From the NCBI GenBank assembly GCA_038277395.1, contig CM076197.1, forward strand, positions 71,209,348 to 71,273,347: 64,000 nucleotides of DNA. The letters are read 5' to 3'. This stretch comes from Dryocosmus kuriphilus. Its lineage: Eukaryota > Arthropoda > Insecta > Hymenoptera > Cynipidae. The stretch's first letter is position 1; each line of letters starts with the position of its first letter. Below the pieces are notes generated by a model that had not been told where the DNA came from, ran no database searches, and saw nothing but the letters and a program-made list of their open reading frames with translations. The position numbers were made by a program, and so were the translations under genes. This document shows, piece after piece, positions 33,401 to 45,400 of this stretch.

Positions 33401-36400
33401 CCAAATTAAATAAATTTATAATCAAATAATTTCTTAATTAAAAATCTTATTATCAATTGCTAAATCTATTGTAGATGACATGTTCACTGGTCAATTTTAT
33501 ATAGAAGATACTTGTAAAGTTAATTTTTATTTTCAATCACTTTACTGTCGGCTTCGCGAATAATGTTAAATAGATCAGTTGCAATTTTTTCGTTGCAGGC
33601 GCCAATCGCTCGTGGCTTCATGATGTTTATCTTCTCACCTGCAGTCATAAAAATGATTGAATTAGTAGTGGTACCTAATTAAGTCTGTTTTGTGAAACAT
33701 TCCATTTATTTTAGAATTAGCAACATTTTAAAGTTAATTTTTCTTCACGAAAAAAATTATTTAGAAATATTGCACCAGTTTTTCGATCCAAGACAACACC
33801 TCCTGCCTCTGTAATAATTAACGAAGCCGCAGCTATGTCCCACGTAGAGATTCCCGGACCTTCGATATGGTACGCTTCGACGATTCCAAGTGCGACATAA
33901 CACAGACGATCCAAGACAACACCTCCTGCCTCTGTAATAATTAACGAAGCCGCAGCTATGTCCCACGTAGAGATTCCCGGACCTTCGATATGGTACGCTT
34001 CGACGATTCCAAGTGCGACATAACACAGAGTTAAAGCAGCCACTCCGAGAGTTCGGATTCTATGAAAAACAATAGGGATTAATTAATCTGAAAGGACATT
34101 CACGTGAGAACTTCTTTTTATCCGTTTTGTAATTGTTCAACGGTGGCAAGAGTAAAGAGTTTTAGTTCAGATCAAGAAAATGTAATGGCATAGAATCTAC
34201 ATGGAACAAGATAATGATAAATGTTTCCTCATTTACATGTCTGAAAATTACAAAACATTAAAATAATAGGTTAAATGACATTTTTAATTTACCCTTGAGC
34301 TGCTTTGAGAACAGCTTTAACCCTTTCAATCGTAAGTTCTCTCATACTTTCTGCTTTCATGAATCCCACTTCCATGCAAACCAAACCTTTCGATAAATCT
34401 AAAAAACCAGGAAATTCATTTAAAAACTAAATTTACTGTATAAAATTATTCTCATCCAGTATTGGTTTGATTCTCTTTTTAAAGGAAGTTTGAATCCAAT
34501 CACTTTCGATTATTCAGTTTTTGTACCTTGAATTTTTGACGTTCTGATCGGTGTTCCATTCAGAAAGGCACCTTGGCCTTTTCTTGCTGTGAATAGTTGT
34601 TCCAAAATAGGATTGTAGACAACTCCAATGACCATTTCTTTCTTGATAGAAATTCCAATTACGACACATGTGTGTGGAAAACAATGAACATAGTTTAATG
34701 TTCCGTCGATCGGATCAATGATCCACGTTGGATCATCTGTCAGTTCTGGTAGATTTTTCCCAGTGGATTCTTCTGCTATAAATCTGTTCGAAAATTAAAT
34801 TTGTAACCCATTTTATGATAAAATTGGAAATTTGGTATTTTTGATAAAAGAAGTAAATAAACAACCGATGTTTATGAACTGAGACTTGATGACTCACAAT
34901 GAGAAAGATAGAAAGCTTAGATTCGACTAATTATGTATGTATTCTCATGGATTGAGTTCTCATCAGTCATTACACTCAAGATTTTCACACTTACTTGTGA
35001 TTAGGATATTCTTTCTTTACTCTTTCTATTATTGTATCTTCGATCTTTTGATCATACTCAGTAACCAGATCCCAGTTTGAAAGCTTCTCCGTAATTGTCT
35101 TCCTTCCACTAATAGATTCCCGCAGTATCTGAGAAATTTATCTAACTAATTTTCTAAGAATTTTGTATTTAATCGAGAGCTAAATCGCGACATCTTGAAT
35201 CACATCCATTTTCTTATTTACACTATAATTGAGGACTGACATGAGAGTGGCAGTTTCTTTTAGTCTATAAAATTGTATATAATTGTACTAATGGATAATA
35301 TTCTAATAGAATACATTATAAGCTTTTTATTTTCTTGTTGGTATGAAAAAGTTAGGTCTCGCTATATAAGCCAAGGCTTTCTAAGACTCGTTCTAAAAGA
35401 TATTTTCTGAACTAGTCGGTTTTAGTTAAGTGCTACATATTTAAATAGCAAGAAACTGAAAAAAGTTTTTAAATGTATTCTTCTTCAATTTTAATAAGGG
35501 AAAATACAATTACATTTTTTTTTTTATAAAAACTGCATAAACTATAAAGAAGTCTTCTGTTTTCACATACTGACGAACATTTATATTTGTTTTCGGGTTA
35601 AAAGAATTTGCAAATGTTTCTTCATGATGAAAAAAAATTTCTATCAATGTCGCAGAATAATATGCAAAGTTAAAAATTTCTTTTTTTAAGTTGAAAATTC
35701 ATTTGTCGCCTGCAAATGAAATTAAATCATCCCCACTAAGTACATTTTTAAAAAATCCTTAATAATGATTGTAAATTTCAGTTACATACTAAAAATAGTA
35801 TTCCTTTTAATGACATATAAACCGATCTCGATTAGTAGTAGCACTTCTTAACTGTTCAAAAAATGTTGTTTTCTTCTGAAAATTAAGTTTTTTTCTTTAA
35901 ATTTTGTTTTAAAAATCTTCAAATGATTGGACCAGACTTACATAAACCCAACCAACTTTTTACAACTTCCAGAAGATAAACTTGTTATGAACGTAATTAA
36001 AAACTATTTACCTACAGGAAGTCGTAACGTAACGGACACGAAAAAATATTTGATTGACACTTACTTTTCCGGCATCGCGAACAATTTCCAAGGCCAATTC
36101 ATAATACAAGTCCTCGTCGATTTTCGCCATTTTGGTTTCGATGTGATAAAGATCTCAGTATCTGATGATGTCCGTCCAGAAAATCGAACAAACTTCAGCT
36201 GAAGTTCTGACTTTTCTTCACTCGCTTTTTAACTTCTACCGATGTGTTTCGTTTTGAACTCACTGCTTGTTTTGCTCTGCTTTTATATAAGAGACCTCAT
36301 TTTTTTTCATTTAAAAACAGTTAATGAAGGTCAGGTGTGGCTAGATCAGAAACTTAATTCAGTCATATCTGCAACGTGAGCTAAACTGTAAACGGTGGTC

Positions 36401-39400
36401 ATGAAAGCGTGTGGAAATCCTTTTTACAAATGAACACAAAAATGATGCTGATTGTACATAATAATTGTAATAGACAAAGGATATGTTCCGCAAATGTATT
36501 TAGAGAAGCTCTACAAAGTTTAACTCTTGAAAATTTTATAAATATTTGTAACGAATTTAGAGTGAGAAAATACTGCTCATCTTATTCTTCGCAAGTTTAT
36601 TTTTGGGAAAAAAATAATTTTCTAGTTGTCTGACTCTATGTGATGAACACTTAAAGTTTATGGTATTGCGTCTCATAAATCTTAAGATGGTTTTCAAAAT
36701 TTTCAAGGCTATATAATTTCATTAGAAAAATGGCATCCTTTTTTGGATTTAATTAAAGTAAATACTTAAATTACAAATTATTGGAAAGATTAAACATTTT
36801 TATTTAAAGAATGTAAAAATAGAAGTCACTTTTTTAGTTACACTTATAATTAAACTTTACATTCCAACGGATGGAAAAATAACCAGTAATCGTGATTTTT
36901 GTAATTAAGATAAGAGTTTCACTAATCAAAGAGAATATAAATATTTATATTAATTTCTGTAAAGCTTATGAATTCTTAGTTATTTAGAGAATTAAACGCT
37001 TTTCTGATTTAAAAATTAAGATTATACAGACTAAACCTTTTTAATGGTGATTCTGTCTTTAAAAACAGACATTTAAATTATGAATTAAGGTTGGCGATAA
37101 GAATGCAAAACTCCTATAATGAATCTATTAATATTTATCGGTTATTTTTATTTATTTATTTTTTAAATCGAGCCTACTCCTGACAAATGTGTTGAACGTA
37201 CATAAATCCGGTTTCTAAACGTTTACGTATACTGTAAACATGTATCAATAGAATTATTAGATTTTCTCCATATTTTGCATCTTGCACCGTTAATTTTGTA
37301 TTCTTTATTCTAGAGACACACCCCACAAACGTCACTTGTCATTAAAATTCATAGTTGTTCTTTAATTATAACTAGCATTGGCACAAATTACAACAAAATT
37401 GTAGATGAATATTTAAAGTAATTTGATTCAATAGAATTTTTTAAATTATTAAATTTCAGACTGAAGGAAGATTCATTAATTAGACAGTTTTCAATAATGA
37501 ATTCGATTTATTTTTTACTGATTGTGATACATTTTTTTTGCGAAGTTTCTTAAGTGTAGCTATTGTAATTACATAGTCTAGTTTACAAATTAGGCACTTA
37601 GAATTCAGAAGACTGAATATTCATTTTTTTAGTTAGGAATTCATGTATGAGGTTTCAGTTTTGCAGAAATCTTAAGTCGTCGATTATCGACGACCAAATC
37701 TCGAAATAAGGATAAATAATTATCGTTATTGTATAGGAAGTGGAAGCAGCTTGCGAGAAAGAAATGTCATATTTTATCGATCTCTAAAAAGCATTCATGT
37801 AGATTTATTCAGTCCCTCAATGCGTTGAATCAGCGTAATTTTTTTTTTGTTTATGCTATTTATCATTACACACCTCCAATCTTACGACATATGATACATT
37901 GCATTTTTAACTTTAAGAATACGTCACTTTAGAAGGTATGTTAAGCTGACGTAACTACGTCTTCGAATCGAGTTATGCCCTATATCACAAGTAAGGGCTC
38001 ATTTAGGGCTAATTTAATACCCTGTTGCCAAAATTTAATACTGTGCATTAAAAAAAAAAAAAAAACGGTAGTTTCGCTGGTTTAATGTTAAGCGGATCTA
38101 ATCACACGTGAAACATTGAATCGAGTTATGACCTATATCATAATTAGGGGTACATTTAAGGCTAATTTAATGCCTTGTTGACAAATTTGATGCTCCGCTT
38201 TAAAAAGAAAAAACGTGTTTACGACGGCTCAGAGTTAGTCTGAGGGAACCATACTTGACAATAAGGTTGAATTGAGTTATGATCTATTTTATAAGTTAGG
38301 GCACTCCCAAACCACGAAAGAAAATCTTCCAAAATTAACATTTATTGCTCAAAACTGACCCTAATGCGAATTAAGCAAATCTTGTAAAACTAAACATTAC
38401 ATAAGAAGTACGTCAAAAGTTAGGCCTACTGTTTAGCTCTACAAAACATTCAAAAATTATTTTCTGAAAACAACCCCTAATAATCAGAACCTTTCCCTAA
38501 AATAAAATGACAAATTTAACGAGTGAATGGATACGCCAAATTTTGTTGCTTTCTTTCCGAGTACTGAACTATGCGATCACTGTTAAAAATTCAAAAATCT
38601 TCTTTAAAGTTCTGAGTCTCTCTTTAATAGTTCTAAAGTTCCGAATAGGCAATAAAAAAAAATTGGAAAGGAAATTGAATTTTTGAAGATGTGGGGTTAT
38701 TTTCAAGTTTCTTCCTTTTTGAAAATAAGTAATCTTACATAAAAAATGTAGGGCTCATTTAGGGCTAATGTAATGACCTATTGACAAATTTAATGCTTCA
38801 CTTTTTTTTACATTCTCATCTCAATGAAATCTCAAAAAAATCTACAAATTTTGTTTAAACCATTTTTTGATAAAATGCACGGTTTTTGTTTTAATCGAGA
38901 AAACGTTATTAAAAATAAAAAACTGTGGTTTCTTGTCAAAATATTCAAGATCCGAAAAAAATGATAATAAACAAAGTTGTTCATCTCAAAAAGATCTACA
39001 AGTTTTGTATTCACCTTTTTTTGATATAATGCACGGGTTTTGTTTTAATCGAGAAAACGTTATTAAAAATAAAAAATTCAAATTTCCCGTCAACCTATGC
39101 AAGATACAAAAAAAATTATAATGAACATAGTCTGGTTGAAAAATGCAATTTTTACATTCTCATCAGAGAAGGTATTAGACTTATGTAAAATTTGAGCCCC
39201 CCAGTTTTCGTGAAATCTCTACGTTTTGAGACCCCCTGAATGAGAAAAAATGTTTTTTACGACGGTGTCTGTCCGTCTGTTGTCGTCGTCGTGTCGTCTG
39301 TTAACGCGATAACTTTTTAAAAAATCATCAGATTGGATTGCGCTTTGGCACACTTCTTCACGGTCCAAAAATAAAAGACGAGTTCGTTAACCACCCAAAT

Positions 39401-42400
39401 TTAACCCTTGTTTGACACACTTCTGTAGAATTACCTACTTGCCAGACTGGGGTGGTCGCCACCCTGGCGAGAAAATTTATTATAAAACATAAAGTATTGA
39501 ATACTTTTACTTAAAGATTTTTTGAGAACTTATTGGAGGTTCCCTTTAAAAGATAATATAGTTTATATATTTAAATATTAATTTTAACTGGCGGTTATGG
39601 TTTTATCCATCAAAAACGGTTTTTACAAAATCAAAAAAGGTTTTTACAAAATCAAAAAATCCATTTTCCGAGTAAACTATGCTAGATACGAAAAAATGTT
39701 ATTCTATTATTTTTATTCTATTTTCTGGTTAAAATATGCAACACACAAAAAAATATTAAGAAGTAAAATTTTTTACCTGAAGAATATGTACACTTCTGCT
39801 TTTGACCATTTTTTTTTTATAAGACTCATCGTTTTACTTTTAGGAATCGAAAACCTGCATTGTGGAAATTTATAAAAATGTAGAAAATCACAAAAAAAAC
39901 TTTACTAATCGACAGTGGATTTAAAAAATAATTAATTGTGGAGCGCGAGTGTCCTGATGAAAATGTATTCCTTAAGGCCGATAGAGCCTTAAGTTAAAAT
40001 AATTTTGTTTATAATTTTTAAGAAAATATACAAATTTAATTTAATAATTTCATTAAAAGTAGGAGTTTTGAAAGTTTAAAACCCAATTAACGAAAACCGA
40101 GCACGAAGTGCGAGGACCAAAAACATCCGAGCGCGAAGCGCGTGATGAGAATGTGCGAACGAAGTGAGCAGATTTTTTTAAACAGGGATTTTGCTGGCTT
40201 AATGTTAAAATGATGATCCACGGGTTTAAAAAAAAAGCGGATTATTAAATTAGTCAATAGGGCATTAAATTAGCCGTAAATGGGCTCTTAAACTCGATTC
40301 GACGTACTTCTTTTGGCACTAAATATGTTATTTCAGTGTAGGCGTAGTTTTTGAATGATGGGGTTGGTTCTGGAAAATTTATTTTTGTGGTTTTAGAGAG
40401 TCCAAAATAGCCCTTAAGTATGGTATGGTTTGTCGTACAACATTTGCGTAATTTACCTTAAGGCTAGTTTCTGAGTAATGGGGGTTGATTTTGGAATATC
40501 GGTTTTTGTGATTTTGGAGAGCCCTAAATGAGCCTTTAATTATAATATAGGTCATAACTATTCGGTTTAAAACAAGCATAATTTATTTGCTTTGATCAAC
40601 AATTTCCCAAAATTTGGTCTAGAAATAAACACATAGCGTAAAACATAATAAATAGTTTCAAGGCCTCATTTTGATTTTAAAAAGTTGTAAAACGTATTCT
40701 CGAACTTTGAAAAAACAATGAAATTTGAGAGGAGAAACAATTCAGATATTAATAGTATTTTTATTCTTTAACGTTTGCAAATCGTTTCTTAGGTCAAATT
40801 ATATCTTAAAACGCAATTATAAGTCGTAATGATTACAATAATGTTTTTATTTTTTCAGTTCTTTTGAGTCTTTTTCGTTGAGTTTTTAGATCCGTTTCGA
40901 TTATCAGTTTGGTGACACCTTTGACAAGTGTTTCATTTGAAGCCGCAATTATTCCTAGATTCGTTTTCATTAGCTTAAAAGGTTGACCTGAAAAGAGCGT
41001 TGCTTCTTAAACTTTTTAAACATACAATGAGTTTTTGCTGTATTTATTACTGGTTCGGTTGTCAGATCTTGTAGTTTATAATCTTTGTATTAATAATTTT
41101 TTTAGTTTCAATATTTTTAGAATTTTCCTTTTACCTTTTGTATCAATGACCACACCACCAGCTTCTTGTACAATTAATATTGCGGCTGCAACATCCCATA
41201 GTTTTAACTCTTGCATTTGATAAATATCTACGATCCCTCTAGCAACGTAAGCCAAAGAAAGGGTAGCAGATCCATTTCCTCTGACACTATCATTCAAAAA
41301 ATCGTTTCATAAAAAATAAAATAATTTGGGAAGATTTTATTTTTTAATTCAAATGAAAAACTAGAAGCTGCCTTATCTAATTCAAGGTGGCCGCTGGTCA
41401 GGGAAAACCTAGAAATCATGGGAAAGTCCGGGAATTTTTCTCGTCAGGGAAAGTCAGGGAAATCAGGGAATTAAAAAAAAAAGTTGCAAAAGTCAGGGAA
41501 TTTATATAAGAGGAACTTTAAATCGCTCTCAGGAATAATAAAGATGCTTTCTATTCTTTCTTCTAAACGTATTAAATTAGAGATTGTCTTATTATAATAA
41601 ATGTTACAATAAAACAAATTTATTTAACTTTATTTGTTTTATTTTCTATGTAAAAAATGTTCGAAAATTCGAAATGATCCAGGAAAATGATCAGTTGGTC
41701 AGGGAAAAGTCAAGGAATTTTGAAAATGAAATTTTGTGGTCATCCTGTAATTCTCTAAAATTATATTTGTGATTATTTTTCTAACTACCTTATTTTTTAT
41801 TTAATTATTTTATTTTCGTTCTGAACACTTACCCATGGGTCAACGTTGCAAATGCTTCCAGTCTAGCAGCATATATATCTCTATTTTTGACATTTTCCTG
41901 AATTAGTCCTACTTCTGTAGATACTAAGGCCTTTTTTAATTCTGCAAAAAACAATTTTTGAATGAAGGCTCACTTAATATTTTAAATGTGGATTATTTGA
42001 CTTATTCTGAGAAGTTTAATTAATTTACCAGTCACACAGAGATGTTTTTATTCTGACGTCATTGAGAAAAGCTCCCTCATTTTTTTTCGCAGTGTAAAGA
42101 TGGCAGTTGGCAGGGTTGTATATTATGCCAAGAACGACTTCTTTACAAATAGTTAATCCAATTGAAATACAAGATTCGGGGTAGGCGTGAACAAAATTTA
42201 TTGTACCATCAATAGGATCGATTATCCACGTAGGGTCGTCTGTCAATTCAGGAACATTTTTTTCCAGGTCACATTTCACCTCTCCAATAAATCTAAGCAG
42301 ATTTCATGAAGTTTAGTAGATGAATATATACAACTTTTTAATTAAATTATTGTTTTTTAATAATGTAAAGTCTTACTTGTGATCAGGAAATTCTTTCGAT

Positions 42401-45400
42401 AATCCTTCGATGAGCATCTTTTCGATTTCTTTATCATACTCTATGACCAAGTTACTATCATCGCCATGTTTTGACTCAACCAACTTTTCCGTATCGAAAA
42501 CACTCTTGAATATCTTCAAACCAAGATAATAGTTGAAGGATCGGCTCAAAGAACATTGTATGAACAGAGATTTTTACTTACTGGAATCTATGTTCATACT
42601 GTTGTTATCATCAACTTTCCAGGATTTCAATTTATTAATTTAAAATATCTTAATAGCTGTAATTGTTTTGGGAATAGGAATTATTTAACGTTTTTTTAGA
42701 TATATTATATTTTTCCCCTAGAACTATTGCGAATACTAACTTATTATACTTTAAATAAATATTTTAAAATTTTAAGAAATAGTAAATACCTAATTTGTTC
42801 GCTGAAGAACAGGTTTTTCTTCTTGGAGTTGCAATAAGCTTCCCAGAGTCTTTAGCCGCTTTATTCTTTATTAGTTCTCATTCCAGAATATTAATTTTTT
42901 TATTCTCTTCCTTTGTTCAAATTATTAAGTAACGAGGATGTGAAAGACATTTTTCAAGACAATGTTGTTTACCTCGTTTTTTAATTCATAACCCAGTATT
43001 TAAATTTAAACGTCCAGATTCAGCGCTACCGCGGACGAATTTCAAAATAAAAAATCTGCCCGCTGCGCGGGCACATTCTCATCGCGCGCTGCGCGCGCCG
43101 CGCTTCGCGCGAAGTATGAGCGCGCCTAGGGCGCGCGTCTGTTGGCACTCGCGCTTCGCGCTCGACATTTGACTCGCGCTTCGCGCTCGATAAGTTATTT
43201 ACGGTACTCACGCTTCGCACTCGATAGATTATTCACCTCGCGCTACGCGCTCGGTGTTTATGGATCGCAGAAACCTTTAAATTAAAAATTACAAAAGAAA
43301 TTATTTTACTTAAGGCTGTATCGCCCTTAAGGCATACATTCTCATCATGACACTCGCGCTTCGCGCTCGATAATTACATTTTTTTTAAACACATTATAGA
43401 TTGGTAAAGTTTTTCAGTGATATTCCAAATTTCGCAATAGAGGATTTCGATTCTTAAAAGTAAAACGATGAGTCTTATAAATAACTTTTGTAGCTCTTTC
43501 CAAGGTGAACAATTCTACTTGTTAATATTTTCTCATATCTTGCACAGTTTTGCTGAAAAGTGGTTTTCTTTATATTTCATAACATATTTCACGAATAACT
43601 CAAAAAATACGCGTCTGCTCAAAAAAATGATAGAGAGCAAATTTGTAGATCTTTTTGAGGCGAACAACTTTGTTTATTATTATTTTTCCGTGTCTTCCAT
43701 AGTTTGGCGGGAAATTTGAAATCTTTAATTTTTAATAACGTTTTATCCATTAAAACAAAAAACGTGCATTTTATCAAAAAATGGTTGAAACCAAATTTGT
43801 AGATCTTTTTAAATTGAACAACTTTGTTCTTTACCATTTTTTTGTATCTTGAATATTTTGGCGGGAAACCACAGTTTTTTAATTTTAAGAGCGTTTTCTT
43901 GATTAAAACAAAAACCGTTCATTTTATCGAAAAACGGTTAAGACAAAATTTGTAGATATTTTTGAGATGAACAATTTTACTTTCTTACATTTTTTTTGTA
44001 TCTCTCATAGTTTAGCCGGAAAATGGATTTTTTTTATTTTGTGAAAACAGTTTTTGATGGATAAAACCATAACCGTTGGTCAAAAACCGCTGGTTAACGA
44101 ACTCGTCCTTTCTTTTTACCCCTTAAAGAAGTGTACCAAAGCGCATTCCAATCCGATTAGTCCTTCGAAAGTTATCGCGGTCACAGACGACGACGACGAC
44201 GACAACGACAACGACGACGACAAAACAACAACGACGACGACAACGGCGACAACAGACAGACAGACACGGTCGTAAAAACCGTTTTTTTTTCTGACTCAGG
44301 GGGTCTCAAAACGTGGAGATTTCATGAAATCCGCGAAAGTCAAATTTTACATAAATCTAATACCTTCTCTGATGAGAATGTAAAAAAATTAACACTATGA
44401 ACATAGATTCCAATTTCCAGCGAGTCAAAATCTCTGTTCATACAACGTTCTTTGAGCCGATGCGTCAGTTATTGATTGAAAAGTAAACAAATAATGATGA
44501 AACTTATTCATAAATTATTCCTAAATTGATTCTACAGTTTGTATTTAAATAATTTCTAAAGAACTTACCCTGCCAGCTTCTAAAGTTAATTTTTTGGCGA
44601 TTTCGAAGTACCTGTTGATTTCTTTGTGATCTACCATTGTGCACAGGCTTGAAGTATTTCCTTAGTACTAACAACTCAAGATAGCTTGTTTGTAGCCTTC
44701 TTCTTATCAGTGATATCAGAGATAAAATCTTGCGCGTTGGAAACATCGTTGGAAATTGCGCAATCATTCTTTATTATATAAGAAGGTTAAGTTTACTATT
44801 TACATGGCACTTAATCATCTTTGGACATTTGTGACATTTCGACTTAGCGAATTCACCAGTCTTGCATGTTACATTTGCTGGAGTTTGAATCTTTTTGGTT
44901 TAAGTATTAATGAAAATCTTTTTTTTTTCTACTACAAATTAACTTTGATAATAATAAATACTAAAAATTAGGTTAATTCAAAATTAAATCTTTTAGTCTT
45001 CATTTTACATAAATTGTACATTTATTTGTATCAGACTTATTATTTAAATTTGTACAGAATTCTATACTTTATTCTTATTCCTTATCCTAGACATTTATAC
45101 TATTTTATAATTCTGATAATATAATTCGTATAGAAAATATCATTTTTTGTATAATACTAAGTTACAGAATGGTATTTTGTAGCAAGTTTTGGGCTTACAA
45201 GTAAAAGTGTGTACGTTGAGACAATATTTTATGCAGTGGCTCGCCTCTTTTGTAACGTTTTAGCATCAGTGTTTTTGAGCAGTGTCACAAAATCTTGTCC
45301 TAGTTTATGATCATTTTTTTTGCAGCTTGTCGCCTCTTTTGCAGTGTTTTAGCGTCAGCGTGCTTGATCAGTTTCACGACATCTTGTCCTAATTTGTGAT

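Larger units (their letters stand above)
37930..40570. repeat. Composite repeat with GGGCTAATTTAAT-type blocks, interrupted by HINE copies
   Basis: The block around GAGTTATG(A/C)CCTATAT and GGGCTAATTTAATGCC occurs at 37970-38060, 38120-38215 and 38745-38800, and inverted at 40230-40300. TTTCGCTGGTTTAATGTTAA (38080) recurs as TTTTGCTGGCTTAATGTTAA (40188). Related TTTTGGAGAGCCC / TAAGGCTAG words follow to 40560. The insertion of A5 and A6 splits what looks like one older element. Confidence 0.6.
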
